From Tychonema sp. LEGE 07203 (GTDB lineage Bacteria > Cyanobacteriota > Cyanobacteriia > Cyanobacteriales > Microcoleaceae), in assembly GCF_015207285.1 (NCBI RefSeq), contig NZ_JADEXD010000010.1:1-64000 (forward strand): 64,000 nucleotides of DNA, written 5' to 3'. The notes under the pieces were generated by a model. The model saw nothing but the letters and a program-made list of their open reading frames with translations. It had not been told where the DNA came from and did not search any database. The position numbers and the translations under genes were made by a program. This document shows, piece by piece, positions 52,251-61,105 of the stretch (the first letter of the stretch is position 1; every line of letters starts with the position of its first letter).

Positions 52251-55200
52251 ATGTTCTTGAAATCTTTGACTGATTCAATTTCCAAAATTTCGGGTAAAGT
52301 TCCCCTACGCACTGTTCTGGTTGTGCCGTTTGTACTCCAGATTGTCGGTGCAGTGGGAGTAGTCGGGTATCTGTCATTTAGAAACGGACAGCAAGCAGTC
52401 AATGATGTTGCTTCGCAGTTGCGGCAAGAAATTAGCGATCGAATTAGCGATCGTCTTCAAGCATACATGGACGTTCCCCACAAACTCAATCAAGTCAAAG
52501 CTAATGCTTTTGAATTAGGCGATCTTAACTTGCAGGAAATTCCCAGAATCCAGCGTCATTTCTGGAAACAAATGCAAGCCTTTGACACAGTAAGCGTAAC
52601 ATATATTGCTACTCCCGCTGGAGACTTTATTGCCGCCAGACGCAACAATGACGGCACTTTTTTGTTGCAAGAAAAAACCGAACTTACAGGCGGCGACATG
52701 AATTATTACGCTGCCAACAATCGCGGTGAACCCACCTCATTAGTTACAGTAAAACCCAAATACGATCCGCGAGTCCGTCCCTGGTACACGGCAGCAGTGG
52801 CAGCCAGAACCCCAACTTGGAGCAAAATTTACGCCGACTTTACTAGCAAAGGACTTGGCATTACCGCCGCCCAACCGCTATATGATGAATCTGGGCAATT
52901 GCAGGTGGTTTTTGGCACGGACTTGCTTTTTACTCAGGTCAATCAATTTCTGCAAAGTCTCAAAATTGGCAAATCAGGACAGACTTTTATTATCGAGCGA
53001 TCGGGCGATTTAGTTACAACATCCACCTCCGATCCGGTTTTCTCAGTTAAGGGCGAGGAAACAGAGAGAATTAAGGCTGCCGACAGCCAAAATATTCTCA
53101 TTAGTCTTACGACTAAATATCTGCAAAATTACTTTCGAGACTTGAGAAATATCCAGCAAAACCAACAACTTAACTTCGACATTAAAAATAAAAAACAATT
53201 CCTGCAAGTCACTCCATTAAAAGACAATAAAGGTTTAGACTGGCTAATTGTAGTAGTCATCCCAGAGTCAGACTTCATGGAGCAAATCGACGCGAACAAC
53301 CACACTACTATTTTGCTTTGTATCGCTGCATTGGGATTAGCAATACTTATAGGATTGGCTACCTCAAAATATATTGTCCAACCGATTTCAAGCCTCAAAT
53401 TGGCTGCTACTGCTTTTGCGAGAGGAGAATTTAACCAAATGGTCAACCTAGATCGCGATGACGAACTAGGCGTGCTCGCAAAAGCTTTTAATAGTATGGC
53501 AAGTCAATTGCGATCGTCATTCACCGCACTGGAAGCCAAAAATATCGAATTGCAGCACCTAAATCAGCTAAAAGACGAATTTCTTGCCAATACTTCCCAC
53601 GAACTTCGCACACCTTTAAATGGAATTATTGGCATTGCAGAATCCCTAATTGATGGCGCTACCGGGCTGTTACCAGAAAAAACAAATTCTAATTTAATCT
53701 TAATTATCTCGTCCGGCAAAAGATTGTCTACCTTAATCAACGATATCCTCGATTTTTCCAAACTCAAACACCAAACTATTGAGCTGCAAATTAAACCAAT
53801 AGGTTTGCGAGAAATAGCTGCTCTAGTTTTGAATTTATCCCAGCCACTTATCGGCACAAAAAACTTACATTTAATTAACAATATTAGTCCTGCATTGCCT
53901 CTGGCTGCCGCCGATGAGAATCGCCTGCACCAAATCCTTTGTAACTTAATCGGCAATGCTATTAAGTTTACAGAAAGCGGTACTGTAGAAATTTCAGCCA
54001 AAGTAATTCAAAGTTCGGTATTAGTGGATAATGAAATATCAACAGCCAGTAATGAACTATTAGCAATTACTGTGTCAGATACAGGCATCGGTATACCTGA
54101 AGATAAGTTAGACAAAATTTTTGAATCCTTTGAACAAGGAGACGGTTCGACTGCGAGAAATTATGGCGGAACAGGTTTAGGTTTGGCTGTTACTAAACAA
54201 TTAGTAGAATTGCACGGCAGCAAAATCTGGGTTTCTTCAACAGTAGGTGGCGGTTCTAAGTTCACCTTCACCTTACCAATATCTCACAGTCAGTTAGAAT
54301 TCACAAATCAAAAGTCATCTTCACCGGAAAAACTTCAACATTTAATAACTCGTCCGCTGGAAAAGTTAATTACTGCTAATCTCTCAGAATTAACGGTTAA
54401 GGAAATCGGAGAAAATCACCAACTTAAAATCATGGTCGTCGATGATGAACCCATCAATATACAGGTGATAATCAACAATCTCGCCCTAGAAAAATATACC
54501 ATAATTCAAGCTTCTAATGGCATAGAAGCTATAGAAATGATCGAGAAAGGATTGAAGCCCGATCTAATTTTGCTGGATGTAATGATGCCGCGCATGACTG
54601 GTTACGAAGTTTGCCAAAAAGTGCGAGAAAGATTTGCAGCACTGGAAATGCCGATTGTCATGCTGACAGCTAAAAATCAAACGGAAGATTTGGTGGAAGG
54701 CTTTAATTTAGGAGCAAATGATTATTTGACTAAACCTTTTGTAAAAAAAGAGTTGTTAGCGAGAATCAAAACTCACATTCATCTAGCAAAACTCAATGCT
54801 GCCTACGGCAAATTCGTACCTCACGAGTTTTTAAGGTTGCTGGGACAAGAAAGTATTATCGATGTCAAACTAGGTGATAATTTGCAAAGAGAAATGTCGG
54901 TAATGTTTTCTGATATTCGCTCTTTTACCAGTATTTCTGAACTGATGACACCGCAAGAAAATTTTGCTTTTATCAATAGCTATTTGGGGAGAGTTAGCCC
55001 GGTAATTAGAAAACATCACGGTTTTATTGATAAATATATTGGCGATGCTGTGATGGCACTATTTCCCGAATCTGCTGATGATGCTTTGCAAGCCGCTATT
55101 GAAATTCAGCAGGAAGTAATTGTTTTCAATCAGCACAGGCAAACCAACGGCTATCTGCCGGTTACTATTGGGGTTGGTTTGCATACTGGTAATTTAATGT

Positions 55201-55661
55201 TAGGTACGATTGGCGAAGAACAGCGGATGGAAAGTACAGTGATTGCTGATGCGGTTAATTTAGCTTCTCGTTTGGAGGGTTTAACTAAGCTGTATGCTGC
55301 GGGTATTTTGATTAGCGATCGCACTTTGTGGAAGCTTGATGATTTAACTAAGTACAGCTATCGGTTTGTCGATCGCGTCAAGGTGAAAGGCAAAAATAAA
55401 CCCGTAGCCGTTTTTGAAGTCTACGACGGAGATGCTCCACCGATCAAGCAATTAAAGAAACAAACTCAGACAAACTTTGAACAAGCTGTTGTGGTTTATC
55501 ACCAACAAAATTTTGTGCAAGCCCAACAAATGTTTCAGGCAATAATAGCTATAAATCCTGTTGATAAAGCAGCCAAGTTATATTGCGATCGCTGTGCAAA
55601 ATATCTCAAAGATGGGATTCCCGAAGGATGGACAGGAATTGAGGCGATCGATGAGAAATAA
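52251..55661 (+). CDS. Sensor histidine kinase - receiver - adenylate cyclase hybrid
   Basis: One chain of 1136 residues. A membrane helix (~22-40), a dCache-like sensor domain (~45-340) and a second helix (~355-375) are followed by HAMP (~380-430). HisKA has its phospho-His in NTSHELRTPLN (~449), and HATPase shows NLIGNAIKF, SDTGIGIP and GGTGLGLAV. A receiver has its Asp in LLDVMMPRMTGYE (~776). The class III cyclase has the metal Asp in FSDIRSFTS (~887) and in IGDAVMALF, and the adenine-type Lys in FIDKYIGDA. A short TPR-like tail ends the protein. An external signal should control cAMP production through phosphorylation of the receiver. The start ATG is at 52251. Confidence 0.94.
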   Translation: MFLKSLTDSISKISGKVPLRTVLVVPFVLQIVGAVGVVGYLSFRNGQQAVNDVASQLRQEISDRISDRLQAYMDVPHKLNQVKANAFELGDLNLQEIPRIQRHFWKQMQAFDTVSVTYIATPAGDFIAARRNNDGTFLLQEKTELTGGDMNYYAANNRGEPTSLVTVKPKYDPRVRPWYTAAVAARTPTWSKIYADFTSKGLGITAAQPLYDESGQLQVVFGTDLLFTQVNQFLQSLKIGKSGQTFIIERSGDLVTTSTSDPVFSVKGEETERIKAADSQNILISLTTKYLQNYFRDLRNIQQNQQLNFDIKNKKQFLQVTPLKDNKGLDWLIVVVIPESDFMEQIDANNHTTILLCIAALGLAILIGLATSKYIVQPISSLKLAATAFARGEFNQMVNLDRDDELGVLAKAFNSMASQLRSSFTALEAKNIELQHLNQLKDEFLANTSHELRTPLNGIIGIAESLIDGATGLLPEKTNSNLILIISSGKRLSTLINDILDFSKLKHQTIELQIKPIGLREIAALVLNLSQPLIGTKNLHLINNISPALPLAAADENRLHQILCNLIGNAIKFTESGTVEISAKVIQSSVLVDNEISTASNELLAITVSDTGIGIPEDKLDKIFESFEQGDGSTARNYGGTGLGLAVTKQLVELHGSKIWVSSTVGGGSKFTFTLPISHSQLEFTNQKSSSPEKLQHLITRPLEKLITANLSELTVKEIGENHQLKIMVVDDEPINIQVIINNLALEKYTIIQASNGIEAIEMIEKGLKPDLILLDVMMPRMTGYEVCQKVRERFAALEMPIVMLTAKNQTEDLVEGFNLGANDYLTKPFVKKELLARIKTHIHLAKLNAAYGKFVPHEFLRLLGQESIIDVKLGDNLQREMSVMFSDIRSFTSISELMTPQENFAFINSYLGRVSPVIRKHHGFIDKYIGDAVMALFPESADDALQAAIEIQQEVIVFNQHRQTNGYLPVTIGVGLHTGNLMLGTIGEEQRMESTVIADAVNLASRLEGLTKLYAAGILISDRTLWKLDDLTKYSYRFVDRVKVKGKNKPVAVFEVYDGDAPPIKQLKKQTQTNFEQAVVVYHQQNFVQAQQMFQAIIAINPVDKAAKLYCDRCAKYLKDGIPEGWTGIEAIDEK

Positions 55662-55668
55662 TAGAGAA

Positions 55669-56139
55669 GAAGTCAGTAGTCAGTAGTCAGTAGTCAGTAG
55701 TTATTTGTTATTTGTTGTTGGTTATTTGTTGGTTGTTAGTGATTTGTTGTTAGTGATTTGTTGTTAGTGATTTGTTATACCAATTTCAAAAAATAATGCA
55801 ATAGTATTCTTGTCCCCCCCCTTAGCAAGGGGGGGCTAGGGGGGGTCAAAGAGTATTGCATGATTTTAGAGAAATGGTATTATTTGTTGTTGGTTATTTG
55901 TTATTTGTTATGGGTAACAACTGGCAACTGGCAACTGGCAACTAAGGGCGGGCACTCTTGGCACCGCCCCTACCAACTGGCAACTGGCAACTGACAACTG
56001 GCAACTGCTTTCCGTACAACGTCATCAGGAAGAAGGAAGACGTAGGGTGCGTCGCCATGAATAATTTTTGATATAAAAAGAGAGAAAATTCAGGCTACTT
56101 TTGGTGGGTTAACGGGAATGTAGGTAAGCGTAAATACAG
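55669..56139. repeat. Repeat-filled gap after the cyclase gene
   Basis: From left to right it holds TAGTCAG heptamers, TTATTTG and TTAGTGA runs, an inverted-repeat element (55777-55880), more TTATTTG heptamers, ACTGGCA heptamers interrupted by GGGCGGGCACTCTTGGCACCGCC, and the phrase CCGTACAACGTCATCAGGAA, which recurs at about 63007-63080. No gene is visible. Confidence 0.8.
55777..55880. repeat. MITE-like element with C/G-rich core hairpin
   Basis: The outer arms ATACCAATTTC and GAAATGGTAT, then inner arms GCAATAGTATTC and GAGTATTGCA, enclose CCCCCCCCTTAGCAAGGGGGG and a second G-run. Nested inverted arms of decreasing distance give a long fold-back. The core is shared with 42419-42453. Confidence 0.7.
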
Positions 56140-56823
56140 TTACGATCGCCCTGCCAATTCTTGAATAAACGCCTGATGCGCGCCGTCAGCAATCCCTCGT
56201 TGCAGCACATTCAGCACTTCCATCATATTGCCCTCCAACAACGCAGGCACTGCTAGCCACAACCCTGGAAAAGTGCTGCTGCGAATAATGCCACCGGCAT
56301 CAGGTTCAATTAACACAAATTCTTCGGCTTGCAATCTGAACCAACTCAAACGATTCTCAAAAGTTTGCCAAACCAAATACTCCTGCACTCCATTGCGGCG
56401 GTAGGCGTTTTTCTTTGCTCCTAAATCAATTGTGGCGCTGCTGGCAGCAATTTCCGCTACAAGTTCCGGTGCTCCTTCAATGTAGCCATCATCGCTAATG
56501 GTAGAAGTGCCGCCAATTTGAATCCGCAGCAGTGCATCCGGTTGGGGTTCATTGTCCAAATCCAGTCGCGCAGTCGTATTATCGGCGGCACTTACGCCTG
56601 GTGTGGCACTCCAATAAACTCCCAGCCAAGTGATTAAGGCTGCATGAGGTGTGCCATGAAAAACTCTTACAGGGGATGCCACGTAAACTACTCCTTCAAT
56701 TAGTTCTGCTTTAAATTTCTCCGGTGTCGCTTCATAGCGACGTTCAAACTCAGCACGAGTCAGGCGATCGCCACTTTCCAAAGCTGGAACTGGTATGGAA
56801 CGGGCAGGCTGCTGCAACACCAT
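56140..56823 (-). CDS. Uma2 family putative nuclease
   Basis: Uma2 landmarks are LTRAEFERRYEATPEKFKAE with the following LIEGVVYVASP, the acidic DLDNEPQPDALLRI, PELVAEIAASS and KNAYRRNGVQEYLVWQTFEN. The C-terminal FVQ-like helix (AHQAFIQELAGR) is common in the longer members. The length (227 residues) is usual. It lies alone on the minus strand upstream of a repeat-rich gap. Confidence 0.9.
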   Translation of the reverse strand: MVLQQPARSIPVPALESGDRLTRAEFERRYEATPEKFKAELIEGVVYVASPVRVFHGTPHAALITWLGVYWSATPGVSAADNTTARLDLDNEPQPDALLRIQIGGTSTISDDGYIEGAPELVAEIAASSATIDLGAKKNAYRRNGVQEYLVWQTFENRLSWFRLQAEEFVLIEPDAGGIIRSSTFPGLWLAVPALLEGNMMEVLNVLQRGIADGAHQAFIQELAGRS

Positions 56824-56982
56824 AATCTACCTCTAGAACGTGAACTAAATAGTTTAATTATAGCCTTTCTCAGCTACATTCAGTAACATGATGTGCGGTG
56901 GCAATTGGTAATAGTTGAAAGCTGGTAGGGCGGGGGCACCGTGCCCGCGCTTGTTCTTAGTTGATAGTTGACAAATGATTAA

Positions 56983-57717
56983 TTACCAATCTGGTGGCAA
57001 ATTATAATGTTCGAGAGTCGATCGATCTTTTAGCAATTCTGGCGTTTCCCGATCGATCCGAATCTCACCATCCGCCAAAACTAACGCCCTTTGAGTCGTT
57101 TTCCCGATCCAATTCAAATCATGGGAGGCGATCAAAATTACCTCGATCGGCAATTGCGACAAAACCTTAGCCAAATGCCTGCGCCACGACGGATCGAGTC
57201 CGCTAGTCGGCTCATCCAAAATTAAAATTGCCGGATCTAATGCTAAAATTGCTGCTAATGCTGCCAACCTTCTCTGACCCCCGGAAAGTTCGTGGGCCGA
57301 ACGGTTGGCAAATTCGACTAAACCGAATTCCTCTAATAAAGCTAAAGCTCGATCGCGCGCCACTGCCGGTGACACCCCATAATTCCGCGGCCCGAACATC
57401 ACATCCTCTAAAATAGTCGGCATAAATAGCTGATCGTTAGCATCTTGAAAGCAAAATCCAATCTGCCTCCGTACTTGCGATAAAGTCGCCTCTTCCAGCT
57501 TGATTCCCTGCACTTTGATCTCGCCGGATTGAGGCATTTTTAAGCCGATCAAGTTTTCCAGCAAAGTGCTTTTCCCAGCGCCAGTCAAACCGAGTAAAGC
57601 AACTCTTTCTCCCGGTTGTAAGGTGAAGGAAATTCCTTGCAATACTGGTTTCTGCTGCGGGTATCCGAATACTAAGTCTTGTACTTCGATTGTTGGCGTC
57701 ATTTTGAGATTAGTCAA
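56983..57717 (-). CDS. cbiO: ATP-binding protein of an energy-coupling-factor Ni/Co importer
   Basis: The ATPase subunit for the CbiM/CbiQ membrane pair encoded just upstream. Walker A is LLGLTGAGKSTLLENL, the signature LSGGQRRLAALAAIL, Walker B ILILDEPTSGLDP and the H-loop IASHD. The 244-residue length and the FCFQDANDQLFMPTILEDV segment, with the ECF-type Q-loop, fit CbiO. It is separated from cbiQ by 184 bp that contain a repeat. Confidence 0.93.
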   Translation of the reverse strand: MTNLKMTPTIEVQDLVFGYPQQKPVLQGISFTLQPGERVALLGLTGAGKSTLLENLIGLKMPQSGEIKVQGIKLEEATLSQVRRQIGFCFQDANDQLFMPTILEDVMFGPRNYGVSPAVARDRALALLEEFGLVEFANRSAHELSGGQRRLAALAAILALDPAILILDEPTSGLDPSWRRHLAKVLSQLPIEVILIASHDLNWIGKTTQRALVLADGEIRIDRETPELLKDRSTLEHYNLPPDW

Positions 57718-57752
57718 TTTTTATTTGCCTTGATTTTAGGATGAGGATTTTT

Positions 57753-57910
57753 TAACCGCAGAGGGCGCAGAGAGCGCAGAGAGGGGAATGGAGAAGGCAA
57801 AAGGTAAAAAGTTAAAATATAGATGCCTGAATTAATCAATTACCAATGCCCTATGCCCTATGCCCTATGCCCTATGCCCGGTTTGGCCTATGCCCTATGC
57901 CCTATGCCCA
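57753..57910. repeat. Dispersed repeat and ATGCCCT heptamer array
   Basis: An AACCGCAGAGGGCGCAGAG element (57753-57785) is followed, after a short spacer, by about nine ATGCCCT-like units (57846-57910). The last units overlap the 3' end of cbiQ, whose stop codon falls at 57902. Confidence 0.8.
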
Positions 57911-58561
57911 ATTTCCATAAGAAGCTATTGTTAATCCTGTTGCGGTTAAAATTGCTAATGTCAGCCACAGTCGCTGTTTTGGTGTCGATCGCGTGTCGGC
58001 GGGCAAAGTTCCTTGATAGCCGCGAATTAGCATGGCTGCGTGTACTCTTTCTGCGCGATCGAGACTTCGCAAATAAAGCGCTCCTATGGTGGAAGCACTG
58101 ACGTAACGCAGCCATCCTCCCGTACCAGATAAGCCTCGCAGTTCGGCGGATCTTTTCATGCGGTTGACTTCAGCCAGCAGGATTTCTAAGTATTGTCCTG
58201 CTAAAAGAACAATCTCTTGCAAACCTGCTGGTAGGGGCAATCCTTTGAGGGCGATTCCGAAACTGTGGGGCGGCAAAGTTAGCAGAAAACTGTTCATAAT
58301 TAGCAGGCAAATCAGGGAACGCAGCAACAGAAAACTAGCGCGTTCCCAACCTTGGGGCAGGACTAATAAGGACAGGAAAATTAACTCCGATCCTAACAGT
58401 TTTACTAGGGTTCGCAGCGGTGCCCTCAGCCAAAATGACCAACAAAGTGCGATCGCCCCATAAATCCCCAGCCACAGCCAAGCGCCTGTCTTCATAAAAC
58501 CAATGCCAATCACAATTATGAGAGACAGTCGCAATCGAAAGGGTATGGAGAGTTTAAGCAT
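57902..58561 (-). CDS. cbiQ: Transmembrane component CbiQ of the Ni/Co importer
   Basis: A membrane protein with about five helices and the cytoplasmic coupling motif in the region AEVNRMKRSAELRGLSG, with the following ASTIGALYLRSLDRAERVH, as expected for CbiQ T-subunits. It overlaps the cbiM stop by 8 bp. The very C-terminal residues (TIASYGNWA) run into the heptamer array, so its end may have been altered by repeats. Confidence 0.9.
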   Translation of the reverse strand: MLKLSIPFRLRLSLIIVIGIGFMKTGAWLWLGIYGAIALCWSFWLRAPLRTLVKLLGSELIFLSLLVLPQGWERASFLLLRSLICLLIMNSFLLTLPPHSFGIALKGLPLPAGLQEIVLLAGQYLEILLAEVNRMKRSAELRGLSGTGGWLRYVSASTIGALYLRSLDRAERVHAAMLIRGYQGTLPADTRSTPKQRLWLTLAILTATGLTIASYGNWA

Positions 58562-59480
58562 CTTTTGGTTTTACCAGTTTAGCAATGCCAAAAGCCGCGC
58601 CGAAGCAGATTGCAGAACCTACAACTCCAGCAATGCTGGTACCAATCGGCTGTTCTTCTAATCCTTTAACTGTGTAATCTGCGAAAGGAGTAGGATTTTC
58701 GATCGCCACCGCTTCTTTATCTTTAAAGCCATAATTTTCTGCTACCGCTTCTAACCCGTCGGGCCAACTTGAAGCGAACAGCGAAAGCACTCCAGAAATT
58801 AACAAAACCCCGATTACTGGCACTACCCATTTTTGCAATTGCGGCTGTTCTCCCGGTAACAAATCCGGCCGTACTTTGACGAGATAAGTTAAAACTGCAC
58901 CTGTAATTATCCCTTCGCCAATGCCAATTAAAATATGTACGCCTACCATTGCCGGCAATGCGATATTCAGCGCTACTGTACCAGAAATTGCCAGTTGGAT
59001 CGCCACACAAATAGAAGCAGCAACAACGCTGAGGGCGGCTGCAATCCCCGCAGCTAGCGGCAAACGGTTTCTGGAACCTCCCAACAGTTGCTGCAACGGC
59101 TGCAACAGCCACCAGCCCACCCAAATGCCGACTAGCCCCATGTTAAAAATATTGGCTCCCAGGGCGGTGATGCCTCCGTCGGCAAACAACACGCTTTGAA
59201 TTATAAAAACCGTGCTCATTGCCAGAGTTGCCGCCCAAGGACTCCCCAAAACTACAGATGCCAGCGCGCCTCCCAACAAGTGCCCGCTGGTGCCGCCGGC
59301 TACGGGAAAGTTGATCATTTGGGCTGCAAACACGAAAGCTGTGGTTAAGCCCATGATTGGGGCTTGCCGCAATCCAAGACTGGCGCGGGTTTTATTTAGG
59401 GCAACTGCAATTACTGCTGCGCTTGCTATGCCGGTGGCAATGGCTACCGGCGGTGAAAGAAAACCATCAGGTATGTGCAT
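58554..59480 (-). CDS. cbiM: Substrate-specific component CbiM/NikM with fused C-terminal domain
   Basis: The N-terminus MHIPDGFLSPP has the invariant His2 that forms the metal site of CbiM/NikM proteins. A group of six to seven helices follows, including GGTSGHLLGGALASVVLGSP and a VGVHILIGIGEGIITGA segment. A C-terminal region with SWPDGLEAV and a last membrane helix is like the CbiN-type part fused in NikMN. Whether the metal is nickel or cobalt cannot be decided. It is the first gene of the cbiMQO run. Confidence 0.93.
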   Translation of the reverse strand: MHIPDGFLSPPVAIATGIASAAVIAVALNKTRASLGLRQAPIMGLTTAFVFAAQMINFPVAGGTSGHLLGGALASVVLGSPWAATLAMSTVFIIQSVLFADGGITALGANIFNMGLVGIWVGWWLLQPLQQLLGGSRNRLPLAAGIAAALSVVAASICVAIQLAISGTVALNIALPAMVGVHILIGIGEGIITGAVLTYLVKVRPDLLPGEQPQLQKWVVPVIGVLLISGVLSLFASSWPDGLEAVAENYGFKDKEAVAIENPTPFADYTVKGLEEQPIGTSIAGVVGSAICFGAAFGIAKLVKPKDA

Positions 59481-59717
59481 TGATGTATCCCAAACGAGAG
59501 AACTGCAACCCTTTAGTCAACTATTTTTTACAATAATTTACAATCCCCTCTGGGGGTATTGCTGCCGGCGGGCGATCGGGGGACTTGTGGCGGGCGATCG
59601 CTTGTCTTACAAGGATTCCGGCAACAGGCCGCCAGCATTTTCACTCCCGGGCGATCGTAGATTAAGTAATTCTTAACAATTAATCGAATTTTATACCTAC
59701 AGCCCGTACATTCCAGC

Positions 59718-59966
59718 TTATTGATAAGTATTATCAACATTTGTTTGCCGATTCAACTGCCTAATTTGGGCAGCGTCCAGGTAAAGCCAGAATATTAAAA
59801 AAATATAAAGAATAAACCGAAAATCCTTAATTGGTTTTATTCTCAGTTTTTGAGAATTAATTGCATTAATTTTTTGACGCAGCAGCAGTAGAATTGCCAG
59901 AAAGCTCGTCAAAGTCAAAGTATTGGGCGTTAGAGAAACCAAAAAGCCCGAATTATTGCTAGTCAA
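59718..59966 (-). CDS. Possible small two-helix membrane protein
   Basis: An 82-residue frame from a TTG with two hydrophobic stretches (LTSFLAILLLLRQK and FILYIFLIFWLYLDAAQI) separated by a Lys-rich loop. No family is recognised and there is no good start codon or ribosome-binding site. It could be real or chance AT-rich coding. Confidence 0.3.
   Translation of the reverse strand: MTSNNSGFLVSLTPNTLTLTSFLAILLLLRQKINAINSQKLRIKPIKDFRFILYIFLIFWLYLDAAQIRQLNRQTNVDNTYQ
59721..59737. promoter_or_regulatory. Fur/PerR-box-like palindrome
   Basis: TTGATAAGTATTATCAA is a perfect 7-3-7 palindrome. Aligned as 7-1-7 it differs by one base from the consensus TGATAATNATTATCA recognised by Fur-family repressors. 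It lies about 240 bp from the cbiM start and about 375 bp from the start of the iron-block membrane gene, so either side could be controlled. Confidence 0.45.
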
Positions 59967-60111
59967 TATAGTTAGCAGTATGTTTGCGGTTGTCGGTCGC
60001 GCCCATGTGCGATCGGCTTTTTCCGCACGGGTGCATTCTCAAGAATCTCAAAAACTTAATGCAATTATTCTCAAGTAATTTTCCGCACAAAATACAGGAG
60101 GCCCGCCAGCG

Positions 60112-60744
60112 GTGCAAAACTCAACCCCAGACTCAACTACCGATTTAGTGACATCGGAATTTCCCAAACAGTTAGATATTGCTCAAGTTTCTATCTACGG
60201 GCTGAGCTTTTTATCCGCTGGTTTATTTCTGTTTTTACCTCTAGTTAACCTACTGCATCCGAGCCCTTGGCAGCGGTTGATGGGAACAATTCACGGCATG
60301 GGTGCAATGTTCGCATTAGTAGTAATGGTTTATACCGGACATTTGGCATTTCCATTATTGCGAGGTGCCGCTAAAATCTTACCCCAAATGCGTACATTAG
60401 CCTTTTGGTCAACTATTTTGAGTTTTTTAGCCATCGCTAGCGGCAATTGGGCTTATATGCGGTATCGAGCAGGCGCAGATTTCGGCGGAGCAAGAGCAGC
60501 GTTGAAAGAAAACTCTCCTCTAGCCCAGTACGTTTTGATGGAATACCACGAATTTAGCGTGCTGTTTACATTGCCTTTAACAGTAGCTTGTACGTGGATT
60601 TTGTGGAACTACGGCGATGCAATTTTAGAGAAACAAAATCGCCCAGTTTTAACCGCTACCTGCGTTGCTTTGATGGCAATCATGTTTTTTGCAATGGGCG
60701 GCATGGTAAGCGGACTTGGTGTCGCCAAAATTCACGCTTTGTAA
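60112..60744 (+). CDS. Five-helix membrane protein of the iron block, function unknown
   Basis: A 210-residue protein with about five membrane helices and conserved-looking His residues near membrane edges (IHGMGAMFALV, VYTGHLAFP, MEYHEFSVLF). These could bind haem or metal in the way of small b-type cytochromes; that is inference. The start is a GTG preceded by an AGGAGG 10 bp upstream. It is the first gene of a plus-strand run leading to a bacterioferritin-like gene and FTR1, so a part in iron uptake or reduction is likely. Confidence 0.65.
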   Translation: MQNSTPDSTTDLVTSEFPKQLDIAQVSIYGLSFLSAGLFLFLPLVNLLHPSPWQRLMGTIHGMGAMFALVVMVYTGHLAFPLLRGAAKILPQMRTLAFWSTILSFLAIASGNWAYMRYRAGADFGGARAALKENSPLAQYVLMEYHEFSVLFTLPLTVACTWILWNYGDAILEKQNRPVLTATCVALMAIMFFAMGGMVSGLGVAKIHAL

Positions 60745-61105
60745 GCTATTCTGCATTTAAACTGTATGTCAAAAAACAATAAAACTCCTGTGGGGTAGGC
60801 ATCCTGCCCGCCCTAAACATGCAATTCAAAGGCGCGACAGCTTAGTTGACAGTTAATCTATCTAAGATTTTGCACCATTTTTCACAATCTTTTTATGGGC
60901 GGGCTAGGAGCAACAGCCCACAACAAAATTAAATTTTTGTGAAGCCGGAGAGCCTGTTAAGCGGGCGGGCTAGAAGCCCACCCCACAACAAAATTAAATT
61001 TTTTGTGAAGCCGGACAGCCTGTTAAGCCAGAATAGTGTTCTTCGATTAATTGACTCTATTAACAACGGCAAATTACCAACTACCAACCTTAGGATATTT
61101 TTGCA
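60745..61105. repeat. Gap with ~66-bp imperfect tandem duplication
   Basis: Units 60897-60962 and 60963-61029 share GGGCGGGCTAG at the start, a CACAACAAAATTAAATTTTT centre and AGCCTGTTAAGC at the end. Each unit can form hairpins with its own GGGCT/AGCCC arms. The core resembles 5251-5374. A further GTGGGGTAGGCATCCTGCCC hairpin is near 60791. No gene is seen here. Confidence 0.75.

Larger units (their letters stand above)
59481..60111. other. Divergent regulatory region between Ni/Co and iron blocks
   Basis: This 631-bp region holds a GC-rich stretch with CGATCG-rich potential hairpins upstream of cbiM (59545-59660), a Fur-box-like palindrome (59721-59737) and a doubtful small open frame (59718-59966). 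I looked for a cobalamin riboswitch and did not recognise its conserved boxes. Confidence 0.5.

Noticed and set aside
57823-58101. Plus-strand frame starting MPELINYQCPMPYALCPMP
   Set aside because: It is produced by the ATGCCCT heptamer array and by the complement of cbiQ.
59520-59700. Cobalamin riboswitch upstream of cbiM
   Set aside because: The B12 box and other conserved segments could not be found; only general GC-rich hairpins are visible.
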